A stretch of 45,560 nt of DNA, from IMG/VR virus record IMGVR_UViG_3300035182_000701, positions 1 to 45,560 of that record; one strand, 5' to 3'. The notes beneath the pieces are model-generated. The model was given only the letters and a program-made list of their open reading frames with translations. It was not told the origin of the DNA and did no database searches. Both the position numbers and the translations under genes were made by a program. Positions 21,368-30,249 of the stretch are shown one piece after another. Within the stretch, counting starts at the first letter, position 1. Each line of letters starts with the position of its first letter. This DNA is from a virus.

Positions 21368-22460
21368 GCGCCTTCTCGATGAGGCCGTTCACCACGCGAT
21401 AGACCTGCAGGGCTATTCGAACGGAGTTGTACGGCGCCTCATTGCGCTGATAAACCGAGTCGATGCCGACCTGTTCACGCAGCTTCAGCTCAGCCTGGAC
21501 CAGATGGGCGCCGAGTCGTTCACGGTACAACGGCTGGAGGGCTTGCTGATCTCGGTACGCTCGCTGAATCGCCAGCTGTACGAACAAATGGCCCGCGAGT
21601 TGACCGACGATCTGCGCGGCCTGACGGGCATGGAATTGGCTTACCAGAAGCAGATGTTTGAATCGGTGCTTCCGGTGCAAGTTCCGCTGGCTCAGGTGGC
21701 GCAAGAGCAGGTTTACGCGGCGGCGATGAGTCGGCCCTTCCAGGGACGCTTGCTCTCAGAATGGGCCTCAAACATCGAAGCCGACCGCATGGCGCGCATT
21801 CGTGACTCGCTGCGCATTGGCTACGTGGAAGGCAAGACGGTCCCGCAGATGGTCCGCGAGATCCGCGGCACGAAGGCACAGGGCTACGCAGACGGCATCA
21901 TCGAGATCGATCGCAGGCATGCTGAAAGCGTGGTGCGAACTGCCATCAGCCACACAGCCGGCGTGGCGCGCGACAACTTCCTGGCGGCAAATGCTGATCT
22001 GGTGAAGGCGATCACTTGGGTGGCAACCTTGGACGGCCGCACATCGCAAACCTGCCGCATCCGTGACGGCAAGCAGTACAGCGCTGACGACAAGCACAAT
22101 CCGATTGGGCACTCGCTGCCGTGGCTCGGCGGGCCTGGTCGGGCGCATTGGAATTGCCGATCGACGCAGGTTCCGGTGCTCAAGAGCTGGAAGGAGCTTG
22201 GCTCAGACATCAATGCCGAGTTCACTCCAGCCCAGCGCGCAAGTATGGATGGGGCCGTACCGGCAGAAACGACCTACAGCGACTGGCTGAACAAGCAGAG
22301 CAAGGCCAGGCAGGAAGAAATCCTCGGCCCGGTTCGCGCCAAGTTGCTGCGCGAGGGTGGGCTGAAGGTGGAGCAGTTCTCAAACGACAAGGGCCGATTC
22401 CTGACGCTGGAGCAGCTGCGCGAGCGCAACGCTTCGGCATTCAAGAGGGCGGGCTTATAG
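21351..22460 (+). CDS. head morphogenesis protein (SPP1 gp7 / Mu gpF family)
   Basis: 369 aa from GTG 21351, overlapping the portal gene by 17 bp. The C-terminal half carries the gp7-type domain: RRHAESVVRTAISHTAGVAR, TWVATLDGRTSQTCRIRDG, and GPGRAHWNCRSTQVPV. These proteins are minor head components needed for assembly. The N-terminal 130 residues are helical. Confidence 0.88.
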   Translation: MPTANERLLDEAVHHAIDLQGYSNGVVRRLIALINRVDADLFTQLQLSLDQMGAESFTVQRLEGLLISVRSLNRQLYEQMARELTDDLRGLTGMELAYQKQMFESVLPVQVPLAQVAQEQVYAAAMSRPFQGRLLSEWASNIEADRMARIRDSLRIGYVEGKTVPQMVREIRGTKAQGYADGIIEIDRRHAESVVRTAISHTAGVARDNFLAANADLVKAITWVATLDGRTSQTCRIRDGKQYSADDKHNPIGHSLPWLGGPGRAHWNCRSTQVPVLKSWKELGSDINAEFTPAQRASMDGAVPAETTYSDWLNKQSKARQEEILGPVRAKLLREGGLKVEQFSNDKGRFLTLEQLRERNASAFKRAGL

Positions 22461-22467
22461 TTGGCGG

Positions 22468-22707
22468 ATGCCTCTAGAGCTCGTCCCCGCGACACCAAAG
22501 CCTGAGAAGACCAAGCGCCAGAAGATCCTGGCCCGCGCCGCTTCAGTCCTGCCGCCTCAGATGATCCGCTGCCCTCGATGCAGCTCTCTGGAGTTCGTGC
22601 AAACGGTGCTGGGCGCCGAGATGAAGAACGGCAGGATTTCAGGCGGGCGCAAAGAGCTCGCCTGCCTGCACTGCATGCTGAAGGGCGAGAGAGTCATCGT
22701 CCGCTGA
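22468..22707 (+). CDS. zinc-ribbon hypothetical protein
   Basis: 79 aa. MIRCPRCSSLEFVQTV and ELACLHCMLKGER form a two-CxxC zinc ribbon, with a basic N-terminus. Lies between head morphogenesis and scaffold genes and is followed by two terminators. Common in phages with this head module; role unknown. Confidence 0.7.
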   Translation: MPLELVPATPKPEKTKRQKILARAASVLPPQMIRCPRCSSLEFVQTVLGAEMKNGRISGGRKELACLHCMLKGERVIVR

Positions 22708-22745
22708 ATACCCAGGCCTGCCACCGCGCAGGCCTTCCTATTTCT

Positions 22746-22769
22746 AAGCCGCCCACTGAGGCGGCTTTT
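22746..22769 (+). terminator. intrinsic terminator
   Basis: AAGCCGCC, loop, GGCGGCTT then TTG. Lies 38 bp after the zinc-ribbon gene, within the late operon. Confidence 0.8.
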
Positions 22770-22777
22770 GCATTTCT

Positions 22778-22802
22778 GGGCCTCGCAAAGCGGGGCCTTT
22801 TC
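22778..22802 (+). terminator. second intrinsic terminator
   Basis: GGGCCTCGC, AAA loop, GCGGGGCCT, then TTTTC. Tandem with the preceding hairpin, upstream of the scaffold gene. Confidence 0.75.
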
Positions 22803-22843
22803 ATTGGGCTAGGCCCTCAATTAAATGCCCAAGGGGCTAAACC

Positions 22844-23617
22844 ATGTTCACTCGAAAGCACCTGATCCGTTTTTACTCGTCTCCTGCTGACGATGGTTCT
22901 GGCAATGGCGGTGGTGGCGGCGGCAATGCCAATCCCATCCCGCCAGAAGTCCAGGCGCTCATCGATCAGGCTGTGGAGAAAACCACGGCCGGCCTCAAGG
23001 CCAAGAACGGTGAATTGCTCGGCAAGCTCAAGGAGTCTGGCGATCAACTCAAGCGGTTCGAAGGCATCGACCCCGATGCAGTAAGCGCCATGCTGAAGCG
23101 CTTCGCAGACGACGAGGAAGCGGGCCTCATCAAGGCCGGCAAGTTCGATGACGTTCTGAACAAGCGCACCGAGCGCTTGCGCGGCGACTTTGAAAAGAAG
23201 TTGGGCGCAGAGGCCGAGCGAGCCACGAAGGCGGAAGCGAAGGCGGCAAAGCTGGCCGATCGCACTCTGGCCGGCACGCTGCGTGATGCAGCCATCAAGA
23301 TGGGCGCTCTGCCCGAAGCGATGGAAGACATTGTGCTGCGCGCTCGCGGCCTCTGGACGCTGAACGAGGACGGTGATGCTGTCGCTGTTGATGGCGACGG
23401 TGAAGTGATCTTGGGCAAGGACGGCAAAACGCCTCTGACGCCCTCCGAGTGGGCCGAGTCCCTTCGTGAAGCCGCGCCGCACCTGTGGCCGCGCGCTCAA
23501 GGCGCTGGAGCTCAGGGCTCCGGTCGCGGCTCTGCCTCGCAACCTGCTGGCGATTTTGGCGGCTCCAAGTCGGAGCGCCAGGCGGCCATCAAGTCACGTT
23601 TCAAACTTCCAAGCTGA
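22844..23617 (+). CDS. capsid scaffolding protein
   Basis: 257 aa. Gly-rich linker at 18-30, then a long charged coiled coil (ALIDQAVEKTTAGLKAKNGE; KRTERLRGDFEKKLGAEAER; KAEAKAAKLADRTLAGTLRD), a small domain with ALPEAMEDIVLRARGLWTL, and a C-terminal basic tail (SERQAAIKSRFKLP) of the capsid-binding kind. Immediately upstream of the major capsid gene, as scaffolds are. Confidence 0.82.
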   Translation: MFTRKHLIRFYSSPADDGSGNGGGGGGNANPIPPEVQALIDQAVEKTTAGLKAKNGELLGKLKESGDQLKRFEGIDPDAVSAMLKRFADDEEAGLIKAGKFDDVLNKRTERLRGDFEKKLGAEAERATKAEAKAAKLADRTLAGTLRDAAIKMGALPEAMEDIVLRARGLWTLNEDGDAVAVDGDGEVILGKDGKTPLTPSEWAESLREAAPHLWPRAQGAGAQGSGRGSASQPAGDFGGSKSERQAAIKSRFKLPS

Positions 23618-23628
23618 AAGGCTAAATC

Positions 23629-24600
23629 ATGTCTCTCTCGCAAATGCAAGTCTTCAATGACTTCATCATGCCCGCCACCATCGAGACTCTGGCTCAGATG
23701 GTCAACAAGTTCAACGAAGCATCGGCCGGCTCCATCCGCCTGACCACCGATGGCTTCAGCGGCGACTTCCTGCAAGAGTCGTTCTTCGCTGCCATCCACT
23801 CGGCCCAGCGGCGCGTCGATCGCTACGCCGCCAACGGCACGCCTTCGGTGACGGACCTGTCTCAACTCAAGATGAGCTCGGTGAAGATCGCGGGCGGCTT
23901 CGGACCGATCCGCTTCGAGCCGGCGCAGCTGACCTGGCTGAACAAGCCCACTGCCGAAGGCATCGAAGTGGCCTCGCGCAACTTCGCCGAGGCCATGCTG
24001 CGCGATCAGCTGAACACCGCGATTGCCTCGCTGGTCGCGGCCATCGAGAACCAGTCGGCCGCCAAGAATGATGTCAGCGGCAGCGGTGGCATCAACTACG
24101 GCGTGCTGAACGGCGCTCACGCCAAGTTTGGCGACCGCTCGGGCGAGATCGTGGCCAACGTGATGACGGGTGAGGTCTATCACAAGCTGATCGGCCAGAA
24201 CATCACCAACACCGCCAAGCTGTTCCTGGCGCAGGGCGTCACCATCGTAGACATTCTCGGCAAGTCCGTGATCGTCACCGATGCGCCTGCCCTGTACCTG
24301 GCCGGCACGCCCAACAAGCAGAAGGTGCTCGGCCTGTCTGCTGGTGCGGCCACGGTGTTCGATGGTGGTGATGTGATCTCCAACATCCAGACCAACAACG
24401 GCAAGGACCGCATCGAAACCACGATGCAGGTTGACTACACATTCTCGTTGGGTCTGAAGGGCTACACCTGGGACGAGACCAACGGCGGCAAGTCGCCGAC
24501 CGACGCCGAACTGGCGACCGGCTCGAACTGGGACAAGGTGGCCACCGACATCAAGCAGACCGCTGGTGTCATTGCCATCGGTGACGCCGCTCTGAACTGA
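23629..24600 (+). CDS. major capsid protein
   Basis: 323 aa, with AAAGG 8 nt before ATG. ALYLAGTPNKQKVLGLSAGA, AMLRDQLNTAIASLVAAIEN and TTMQVDYTFSLGLKGYTWDE are typical of phage coat proteins of the HK97 fold in this head module. Ends in Ala-rich strands. Followed by a terminator, consistent with high-level expression. Family placement is by context and general pattern. Confidence 0.85.
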   Translation: MSLSQMQVFNDFIMPATIETLAQMVNKFNEASAGSIRLTTDGFSGDFLQESFFAAIHSAQRRVDRYAANGTPSVTDLSQLKMSSVKIAGGFGPIRFEPAQLTWLNKPTAEGIEVASRNFAEAMLRDQLNTAIASLVAAIENQSAAKNDVSGSGGINYGVLNGAHAKFGDRSGEIVANVMTGEVYHKLIGQNITNTAKLFLAQGVTIVDILGKSVIVTDAPALYLAGTPNKQKVLGLSAGAATVFDGGDVISNIQTNNGKDRIETTMQVDYTFSLGLKGYTWDETNGGKSPTDAELATGSNWDKVATDIKQTAGVIAIGDAALN

Positions 24601-24614
24601 TCTGACGGCTGACC

Positions 24615-24640
24615 AAGGCGGGGCTTTGGCCCCGCTTTTA
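24615..24640 (+). terminator. terminator after the capsid gene
   Basis: GCGGGGC, TTTG loop, GCCCCGC, TTTT. Confidence 0.85.
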
Positions 24641-24653
24641 ACTGGATAACCAC

Positions 24654-24890
24654 ATGAGCCACAAACACCCCGTCTGGTACGAACCGCACCCTTGCACACC
24701 TGAACGCAAGGCCGAGATTCGCGCGCTGGGCTTCGTCATTGTTGATGAGCGCTTCAAGCCCGATGGCTACGAGAACCCCAAGCAAGCCGCCGAGCAGGCC
24801 ACGCAGGACGATGCCGACCCCGCACAGGACCACGCCGCCGAGCCTGCCCGCCGAGGCCGCAAGCCCAAGCAAGGCGCCGAGCAGGCCTGA
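24654..24890 (+). CDS. small head-region protein with AT-hook-like tail
   Basis: 78 aa. N-terminal domain (VWYEPHPCTPERKAEIRALG, then FVIVDERFKP) resembles HeH/LEM-type helical domains found in phage head proteins. The C-terminus is Ala/Asp-rich and ends in RRGRKPKQG. Position after the major capsid gene suggests a head accessory role. Confidence 0.6.
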   Translation: MSHKHPVWYEPHPCTPERKAEIRALGFVIVDERFKPDGYENPKQAAEQATQDDADPAQDHAAEPARRGRKPKQGAEQA

Positions 24891-24913
24891 ACTAGAACAC
24901 GAAGGACCGACAC

Positions 24914-26488
24914 ATGCCGACCATCTCTCAAGGCTCAGAAGTCATACTGAGCCTGGGCGCCACTGACGCCTATCAAGTCACCGTCAAGAGTGGTGGCGAA
25001 GCCTACGTCGATCTGCTTTCTGGTGCGCCCGGGTCGCCGTACAGCTCGCCTCGGATGAATGGAAAAACCGTTCTTTCGAAGGTGTTCGGGCCTTACGGAA
25101 CCGCGGCAAAAATCAAGGTGCGCGCAACTTCGGGGAGCGTTACCTACGAGAGCTATTCACCAGAGGCACCCATCACCGGGACCGCTGCTGCCCAGGCGGC
25201 TTTCACATCCCTGGTGTCAGGGGCTGGGATTCCGACCGGGTTCCTGGCTAAGGCGCATGGCCTACAAATTGATTTCACTTTGCCTGGCTCGTTGTCGCTC
25301 GTTACGTGGACCGGCGCCACTGGCACGCTGACGCTAACCCGCGAGGTGACGCTTGATGGTCGCCCAACGCTGCGGGTTGATCTGCCTGCAGCCTGCACCC
25401 GCGTGGAGTTGGGCGTTACGGCCGGCTTCAGTGTCCCTGCGGGTTGGGATGTGGGGGTGGCTAGAACCATGGGCTGCCCGGTCTATGTTGTTGACCGCAC
25501 GCCATTTGGCGTGATGCAGCTCTACGTCGGTGACTCGACGTACACCAACTTCGACCTGTTGACCACCGACATCCCGACCAATGAGCAGTGGAACGGCTGG
25601 CACGTCCTGCGCTACCGCGACACTGCGCCGGGCGAGAGCAATCCGAGTAAAACCGGCCCGGTTACGCAAGCCAACGTCAGCCAAGGCAAGATCCGTATCA
25701 ACAAGAGCGCCGGGACCGCTGGCACTGTCTATCTGTCGTGGATGGGAACCATGCCGATCGAATCGGCAAAAGTGCTCTGGACTGCAGATGACGGCTATGA
25801 CGAGTGGTACTCGTGGCTGATGCCGACCGCCAGCGGCTACAACATCCCGTTCGCACTGGGATTTGACCGCTACTACGTTTCCACATCGCAGCCCAATTTC
25901 ATGACAGAGGCGCAGGTGCGCTTGATGGCTGCTGACACGACAGGCCTTTTCGAGATGTACCCGCACGGCACAAACAACATTGGGAACACGGATGTTGGGG
26001 CGGCGGCCTATCTGGCAAACGACGATGCGACCTGGGCATGGCTGCAGAGCCTTGGCGTGAAGAATGCGCGCACCTATCACCCCTACGTGAAAGGTCAGTT
26101 CGACGAGACAACGGTAGCTGGGATGAAAGCGCGTGGCGTCAGCCTATGCCGCACGGTGGCTGGCGCTGTCTCGCCTGGCCGTACCTTTAAGCCGAGCATT
26201 GCAAACACTCAGCAAGCAGACTCGAACCTGCGTATGCCAATCGGCCTGTCGTTGGAATCTGGCGTCACTCTGGCGACTGCAAAGGCAGCCATCGACACCG
26301 CGATTAGCACTGGCAGCACTCTGATCATCATGTCGCACGAATTCGTCACTAGCGGCGTGACCGGCCTGCAATGGCTGCAGAGCGACACCGCTGCGCTGAT
26401 GGAATACGCAGCAGCTAAGGAACGGTCTGGATTGCTGCAAAACATCAAGGCCAGCCAGCTGGCTGCGCAGATTGTGCAGCCGGCCTAA
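24914..26488 (+). CDS. virion protein with polysaccharide-deacetylase-like domain
   Basis: 524 aa. Residues 1-85 form a beta-domain seen at the N-terminus of phage decoration or fibre proteins. Residues about 235-500 resemble a NodB fold: LWTADDGYDEW (two metal-type Asp), MYPHGTNN (His-containing motif 2, with Asn where a second His is usual), RTYHPYVKG (motif 3-like) and LIIMSHEF (motif 5-like). It would remove acetyl groups from host surface polysaccharide. The gene sits between capsid and connector genes, an unusual place for a depolymerase. Catalytic competence is uncertain. Confidence 0.65.
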   Translation: MPTISQGSEVILSLGATDAYQVTVKSGGEAYVDLLSGAPGSPYSSPRMNGKTVLSKVFGPYGTAAKIKVRATSGSVTYESYSPEAPITGTAAAQAAFTSLVSGAGIPTGFLAKAHGLQIDFTLPGSLSLVTWTGATGTLTLTREVTLDGRPTLRVDLPAACTRVELGVTAGFSVPAGWDVGVARTMGCPVYVVDRTPFGVMQLYVGDSTYTNFDLLTTDIPTNEQWNGWHVLRYRDTAPGESNPSKTGPVTQANVSQGKIRINKSAGTAGTVYLSWMGTMPIESAKVLWTADDGYDEWYSWLMPTASGYNIPFALGFDRYYVSTSQPNFMTEAQVRLMAADTTGLFEMYPHGTNNIGNTDVGAAAYLANDDATWAWLQSLGVKNARTYHPYVKGQFDETTVAGMKARGVSLCRTVAGAVSPGRTFKPSIANTQQADSNLRMPIGLSLESGVTLATAKAAIDTAISTGSTLIIMSHEFVTSGVTGLQWLQSDTAALMEYAAAKERSGLLQNIKASQLAAQIVQPA

Positions 26489-26937
26489 AAGTCGCGGTAG
26501 TTCGGAATGTCTTCAGGTCGATTTATCTTGACCACGCGTGCAGGCATCCCGACTGCCACCCCATACGGGGGTACATCGGACATGACAACTGCATTAGCAC
26601 CGACGCTGGCGAACTCGCCAATCGTGATCGGCCCAAGCACCTTGGCACCACTACCGATCATCGCCCCGCGTTCGATGGTGGGGGCTCCTTCAATTCCGGA
26701 TCGTCCGCCAATGGTGACACCTGTACCGATGACGGCTTGTGATCGGATAACAGCCCGCCGGTTGATGACAGTGCCGAGTCCCTCATACGACAGCAGCACA
26801 TCCGGGGCGATGTCGGACTGCGGCGGAAGCACGGTGGCAAACACGATGCGGTTGATCGTTTTCAAGGCCCACGGCAGCGCCGGAATACGGCGCAGATGCA
26901 GCCAGCGGGCCGCACGATAAATGCGAACGGAAATCAT
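26485..26937 (-). CDS. left-handed beta-helix O-acetyltransferase (serine acetyltransferase-like)
   Basis: 150 aa, AGGGAGAA before the ATG. N-terminal basic amphipathic helix, then hexapeptide repeats (VINRRAVIRSQAVIGTGVTI; PTIERGAMIGSGAKVLGPIT) and the ending YGVAVGMPARVVKI. The acetyl-CoA fold is clear; the acceptor is not. It is the only minus-strand gene inside the late operon, overlapping the deacetylase-like stop, so it is a moron probably expressed in the lysogen. O-antigen or capsule acetylation is the likely effect, by analogy with converting phages. Confidence 0.82.
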   Translation of the reverse strand: MISVRIYRAARWLHLRRIPALPWALKTINRIVFATVLPPQSDIAPDVLLSYEGLGTVINRRAVIRSQAVIGTGVTIGGRSGIEGAPTIERGAMIGSGAKVLGPITIGEFASVGANAVVMSDVPPYGVAVGMPARVVKINRPEDIPNYRDF

Positions 26938-27038
26938 GAAACTTCTCCCTTTGGACCGTTATGTTATCAGTGGCAAGTCAGCGTCCTCGTCGAGCTGATT
27001 CCCATCCCCTGCCGGTGCACATCGGATCGATCCAATAC

Positions 27039-27060
27039 GCCCACCTCGGTGGGCTTTTTT
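27039..27060. terminator. terminator between moron and connector genes
   Basis: GCCCACC, TC, GGTGGGC, then six T on the plus strand, with AAAAAA-side symmetry weak. It also insulates the acetyltransferase promoter region at about 26940-27030. Confidence 0.8.
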
Positions 27061-27080
27061 ACGCCTATTGAAAGCCAAGC

Positions 27081-27572
27081 ATGGCCCTGATCACTGAAGA
27101 TGGAACAGGCCGCTCTGACGCCGAGTCCTACGCCAGTGTGAGCACGGCAGACGCCTATCACGCAGCGCGTGGAACGGATGCATGGGCGGCACTCAGTACG
27201 CCCGTCAAAGAGGCGAGCTTGCGCAAGGCCACGGACTACATGCTCCAAGCCTACCGCGGCGCATGGAAAGGCGACCGCATGCTGAGCACACAAGCGCTTG
27301 ATTGGCCTCGCTACGGCGTGACCGTCGATCGATTCCCGGTGCTGACAACCATCGTGCCGCCTGAAGTGGTCAAGGCCTGCTGCGAGCTCGCATTCAAGGC
27401 GGCATCTGGCGATCTGCTGGCCGACCAAGGCCCGCAAGTCATCTCCGAGAAGGTTGGACCTATCGATGTGCAGTACCAAGCAGGCGGGCGCCAGGCGATC
27501 AAGTACGCGTCTGTGGACGCCATGCTCTCTGCGCTGCTGGGCGGCTCTGGCATTCGCGTGGTGCGTGCCTGA
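27081..27572 (+). CDS. head-tail connector, DnaT-like (DnaT_2) family
   Basis: 163 aa. VSTADAYHAARGTDAWAALS, KEASLRKATDYMLQAYRG and PPEVVKACCELAFKAASGDL are the pattern of the phage family labelled putative DnaT-like ssDNA-binding protein. By position it is the adaptor that docks on the portal. Its stop overlaps the next start. Confidence 0.75.
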   Translation: MALITEDGTGRSDAESYASVSTADAYHAARGTDAWAALSTPVKEASLRKATDYMLQAYRGAWKGDRMLSTQALDWPRYGVTVDRFPVLTTIVPPEVVKACCELAFKAASGDLLADQGPQVISEKVGPIDVQYQAGGRQAIKYASVDAMLSALLGGSGIRVVRA

Positions 27573-27928
27573 TGGACTACGCCGCGCTTGCTTCTCGCGC
27601 CGGGGCTCTGCTTGCCAAGTACGGGCAGGGCATGGTGCTTGCTCGCACAACCAAGGGCGCCCGAGACATCAGCACCGGCACGCCGGCAGCTGGATCGACT
27701 GAGACATGGACTGGCTCTGGTATTGAGATCGAGTTCGACAACCGATCGATCGACGGAACGATGGTGAAGGTGGGCGACAAGCGCATTCTGCTGAGCGCTC
27801 CCAGCGTGGCCCAGCCCAAGAGCGGCGACACCCTGACCTATGCCGGCGAGACCTGGCGGGTTGAGCAGGCCAAGATCATCAAGCCCGGCACCGTAGCGGT
27901 GCTGTATGACGTACAGGTGCGGAAGTGA
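27572..27928 (+). CDS. head-tail closure/stopper protein
   Basis: 118 aa. Helical start (YAALASRAGALLAKYGQGM), then a beta-barrel (KVGDKRILLSAPSVAQPKSG; LTYAGETWRVEQAKIIKPG) like gp16-type stopper proteins. Overlaps both neighbours. Closes the head after packaging and docks the tail. Confidence 0.7.
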   Translation: MDYAALASRAGALLAKYGQGMVLARTTKGARDISTGTPAAGSTETWTGSGIEIEFDNRSIDGTMVKVGDKRILLSAPSVAQPKSGDTLTYAGETWRVEQAKIIKPGTVAVLYDVQVRK

Positions 27929-28524
27929 ACGACACCCTGACCGTACAGCTGCGAGCCTTTGCAGAGAAGGCCGGGTTGAACATCCAGACCGTTACACGCG
28001 TGGCCATGCTGAACATGACCTCGCGCATCGTGCTGGAGTCGCCCGTGGGAAACCCGGACCTGTGGAAGTCCAACAGTCACCGCGAGTTTTCCCGCAAGAA
28101 CTACAACGCCCTGGCAGCCCTGAAGAACAACGCCACGCTGGAGAGCCCGGCCAGCTACACCAAGGGCGGCAAGCTCAAGGCCAAGCTGGTCAAGGAACTG
28201 AGCGGCAAGCAGCTGCGCAAGACCTTTCCGAACGTGACCGGCAAGGGCTACGTGGGTGGACGGTTCCGCGCCAATTGGGTGGCCGGCATCAACGCGCCGA
28301 ACAAGACCACGACCGAGAGCACGAACGCGCAAGACAGCTGGGGCGAGGTGGAGAAGCTCAAGACGGTGCAGCTGGGCGGTGTTCTGTACTTCACAAATTC
28401 GCTTCCCTATTCGAGGAAGCTGGAATACGGACATTCCAAGCAAGCCCCGGCCGGCGTGGTGCGCCTGAACGTGCAGCGCTTCCAGCAGGACATCCAGGCC
28501 GCGATTGACGAGGTGAACAAATGA
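27925..28524 (+). CDS. HK97 gp10-like / minor tail-joining protein
   Basis: 199 aa. VARMLNMTS-type N-terminus (VTRVAMLNMTSRIVLESPVG), GGRFRANWVAGINAP and NSLPYSRKLEYGHSKQAP resemble the gp10 family of neck proteins. Overlaps both neighbours by ATGA. Confidence 0.72.
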   Translation: MNDTLTVQLRAFAEKAGLNIQTVTRVAMLNMTSRIVLESPVGNPDLWKSNSHREFSRKNYNALAALKNNATLESPASYTKGGKLKAKLVKELSGKQLRKTFPNVTGKGYVGGRFRANWVAGINAPNKTTTESTNAQDSWGEVEKLKTVQLGGVLYFTNSLPYSRKLEYGHSKQAPAGVVRLNVQRFQQDIQAAIDEVNK

Positions 28525-28925
28525 GCATCACCCTCATCGCCGCGGCCTTGGAGCGCAAGTCCGCAGCTATCGCCTCGCCCCTGGCCACTGCCTACGAGAA
28601 CGAGGATTTCACGCCTACCGATGGCGTGCCGTACCAGCGCGAAAACCTGCTGCCGAATGTTCCGATCGACCATGCGCTGACCGCTGATGTCGTGGAGTGG
28701 CAGGGCTTGTTTCAGGTGATGGTCTGCTATCCGCTCGGCGAGGGCCGAGGGTCCGCGCAAGCCAAGGCCCAGGCCATTGCTGACCACTTCGCACCGGCTC
28801 AAACGCTGATCGAGGGAAGCATCAAGGTCTACATCAACAGCACGCCACGCATCGGCGCCGGCCTCATTGACGAGGGGCGATGGTGCATCCCTGTGACCAT
28901 CAGTTGGTCCGCGTTCAAGACATAG
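28521..28925 (+). CDS. tail terminator protein (DUF4128-like)
   Basis: 134 aa. ENLLPNVPIDHALTADVVEW, QGLFQVMVCYPLGEGRGSAQ and RIGAGLIDEGRWCIPVTISW fit the small tail-terminator/completion fold. Last of the neck genes, followed by a terminator. Confidence 0.75.
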   Translation: MSITLIAAALERKSAAIASPLATAYENEDFTPTDGVPYQRENLLPNVPIDHALTADVVEWQGLFQVMVCYPLGEGRGSAQAKAQAIADHFAPAQTLIEGSIKVYINSTPRIGAGLIDEGRWCIPVTISWSAFKT

Positions 28926-28943
28926 GCCAGTAGGCCTCACAAC

Positions 28944-28977
28944 AAAGCCGCCCAGGCAACTGAGGCGGCTTTTCTTT
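28944..28977 (+). terminator. terminator before the HNH gene
   Basis: AAAGCCGCC, loop, GGCGGCTTTT, plus a further T-rich stretch. Confidence 0.8.
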
Positions 28978-28984
28978 TGATCAT

Positions 28985-29491
28985 ATGAATTGCAACAAGA
29001 TCACAGCAAGCGAACTAAGGGCAGTTGTTTCGTACGACCCTGAATCAGGAATATTCATCAGAAGCGGTCCGTCGAAGCCAAACTCTAAATCCGGATCACG
29101 TGTTGATGTGATTTGCACCACTGGCCTCCTTGCTGGCTATCGCAGAGTGAAGATAGACGGGGTTCGCTACATGGCCCACCGTCTGGCTTGGCTGTACGTA
29201 TATGGAGAGTTTCCAGCCGGAACTATTGACCACATCAATGGATGCCATGGGGACAACAGGATCTCAAACCTTCGCGACGTCCCGCACGGCGTGAACATGC
29301 AGAACAGGCGTACGCACTACAAGAACAGCCAAACGGGAGTTCTTGGCGTTCACCGCGACAAGGGGAGATTTCGGGCGTCCATATCGCATCAAGGCAAGAC
29401 CGTGCACCTTGGTAGTTATCTGACGATAGATGAGGCGCAAAGCGTCTATGTGGCAGCCAAGCGAAGACTGCATGAAGGCTGCACGATTTAA
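28985..29491 (+). CDS. HNH endonuclease with AP2-type DNA-binding domain
   Basis: 168 aa. N-terminal recognition strand region (LRAVVSYDPESGIFIRSG), MAHRLAWLYVYGEFPAGTID, HNH core DHINGCHGDNRISNLRDV, QNRRTHYKNSQTGVLGVHRD, and an AP2-like C-terminus (RFRASISHQGKTVHLGSYLT). A free-standing homing endonuclease between the neck and tail tube genes, isolated by terminators on each side. AT-richer than its neighbours, a sign of recent arrival. Confidence 0.88.
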   Translation: MNCNKITASELRAVVSYDPESGIFIRSGPSKPNSKSGSRVDVICTTGLLAGYRRVKIDGVRYMAHRLAWLYVYGEFPAGTIDHINGCHGDNRISNLRDVPHGVNMQNRRTHYKNSQTGVLGVHRDKGRFRASISHQGKTVHLGSYLTIDEAQSVYVAAKRRLHEGCTI

Positions 29492-29507
29492 GTCACAGCA
29501 TTGAATT

Positions 29508-29530
29508 AGCCCGCCTCGCGCGGGCTTTTT
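29508..29530 (+). terminator. terminator after the HNH gene
   Basis: AGCCCGC, loop, GCGGGCT, TTTT. Confidence 0.85.
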
Positions 29531-29560
29531 CATTTCTTGCCCGTTCCGGGCGCAAACCTC

Positions 29561-29583
29561 AACCCGCTCAGGCGGGTTTTTTC
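29561..29583 (+). terminator. second terminator upstream of the tail tube gene
   Basis: AACCCGC, TCAG, GCGGGTT, TTTT. Confidence 0.85.
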
Positions 29584-29601
29584 ATTTCTGAAAGGCCCAC
29601 C

Positions 29602-30249
29602 ATGGCACAAGTACCGACCGGGACGACGTTCTATCTCGTCTCTGCGTTCGCATCTCCCAAGACCACCACCATCGTCACGAACGCCACCGAAGCTGTCGTT
29701 ACCTCGGCGGCTCACGGCTACGCCAATGGCGACTTCGTTCTGGTCTCGTCGGGATGGGGTCGCCTGAACAATCGCGCCTTCCGCATCAAGAGCGTGACCA
29801 CCGATACCTTCGTTCTGGAGGGCATGGACACCAGCTCCACCACTTACTTCCCGGCCGGCAGCGGCGTGGGCACGGTGAGCAAGTTCACCACGCTGGCCCA
29901 ACTGACCCAGGTTCTGGCCATCAACTCCAGCGGCGGCGATCCGATCAACGTCGAATACAAGTACTTGGAGAGCGACGTCAAGTACTCGATGAATGACGGC
30001 TTCTCGGCCACGAATTCCTCGCTGGATCTGGACGCAGACGCCATCGGCACGGCGGGCTACACCGCAGCCAAGTCGCTGACCACTGTCCAAACCGTGACGG
30101 TCATGAAGACTGTGACGCGCAGCGGCTCGATCATCCTGCAACCCTGCACTGTGGCGCTGAATGAGAGCGTGAAGATGCAGGACGGCCAGATCAATCGCAT
30201 CACCGTCGCCTTCAACGGTCAGAACGTCCTGACCCGTTACGCCTTCTGA
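29602..30249 (+). CDS. major tail tube protein
   Basis: 215 aa, AAAGG 8 nt before the ATG. Beta-rich with an Ig-like ending; AQVPTGTTFYLVSAFASPKT, SVTTDTFVLEGMDTSS and VKYSMNDGFSATNSSLDLDA are typical of tail tube proteins. It precedes the frameshifted chaperone and tape measure genes, the fixed siphophage order. Confidence 0.85.
   Translation: MAQVPTGTTFYLVSAFASPKTTTIVTNATEAVVTSAAHGYANGDFVLVSSGWGRLNNRAFRIKSVTTDTFVLEGMDTSSTTYFPAGSGVGTVSKFTTLAQLTQVLAINSSGGDPINVEYKYLESDVKYSMNDGFSATNSSLDLDADAIGTAGYTAAKSLTTVQTVTVMKTVTRSGSIILQPCTVALNESVKMQDGQINRITVAFNGQNVLTRYAF

Noticed and set aside
23512-24699. A 395-aa minus-strand ORF opposite the capsid gene
   Set aside because: Codon-bias shadow of the capsid gene; no domain or start signal.
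27039-27060. Riboswitch upstream of the connector genes
   Set aside because: A simple terminator hairpin plus T run explains the sequence; no conserved aptamer pattern is visible.
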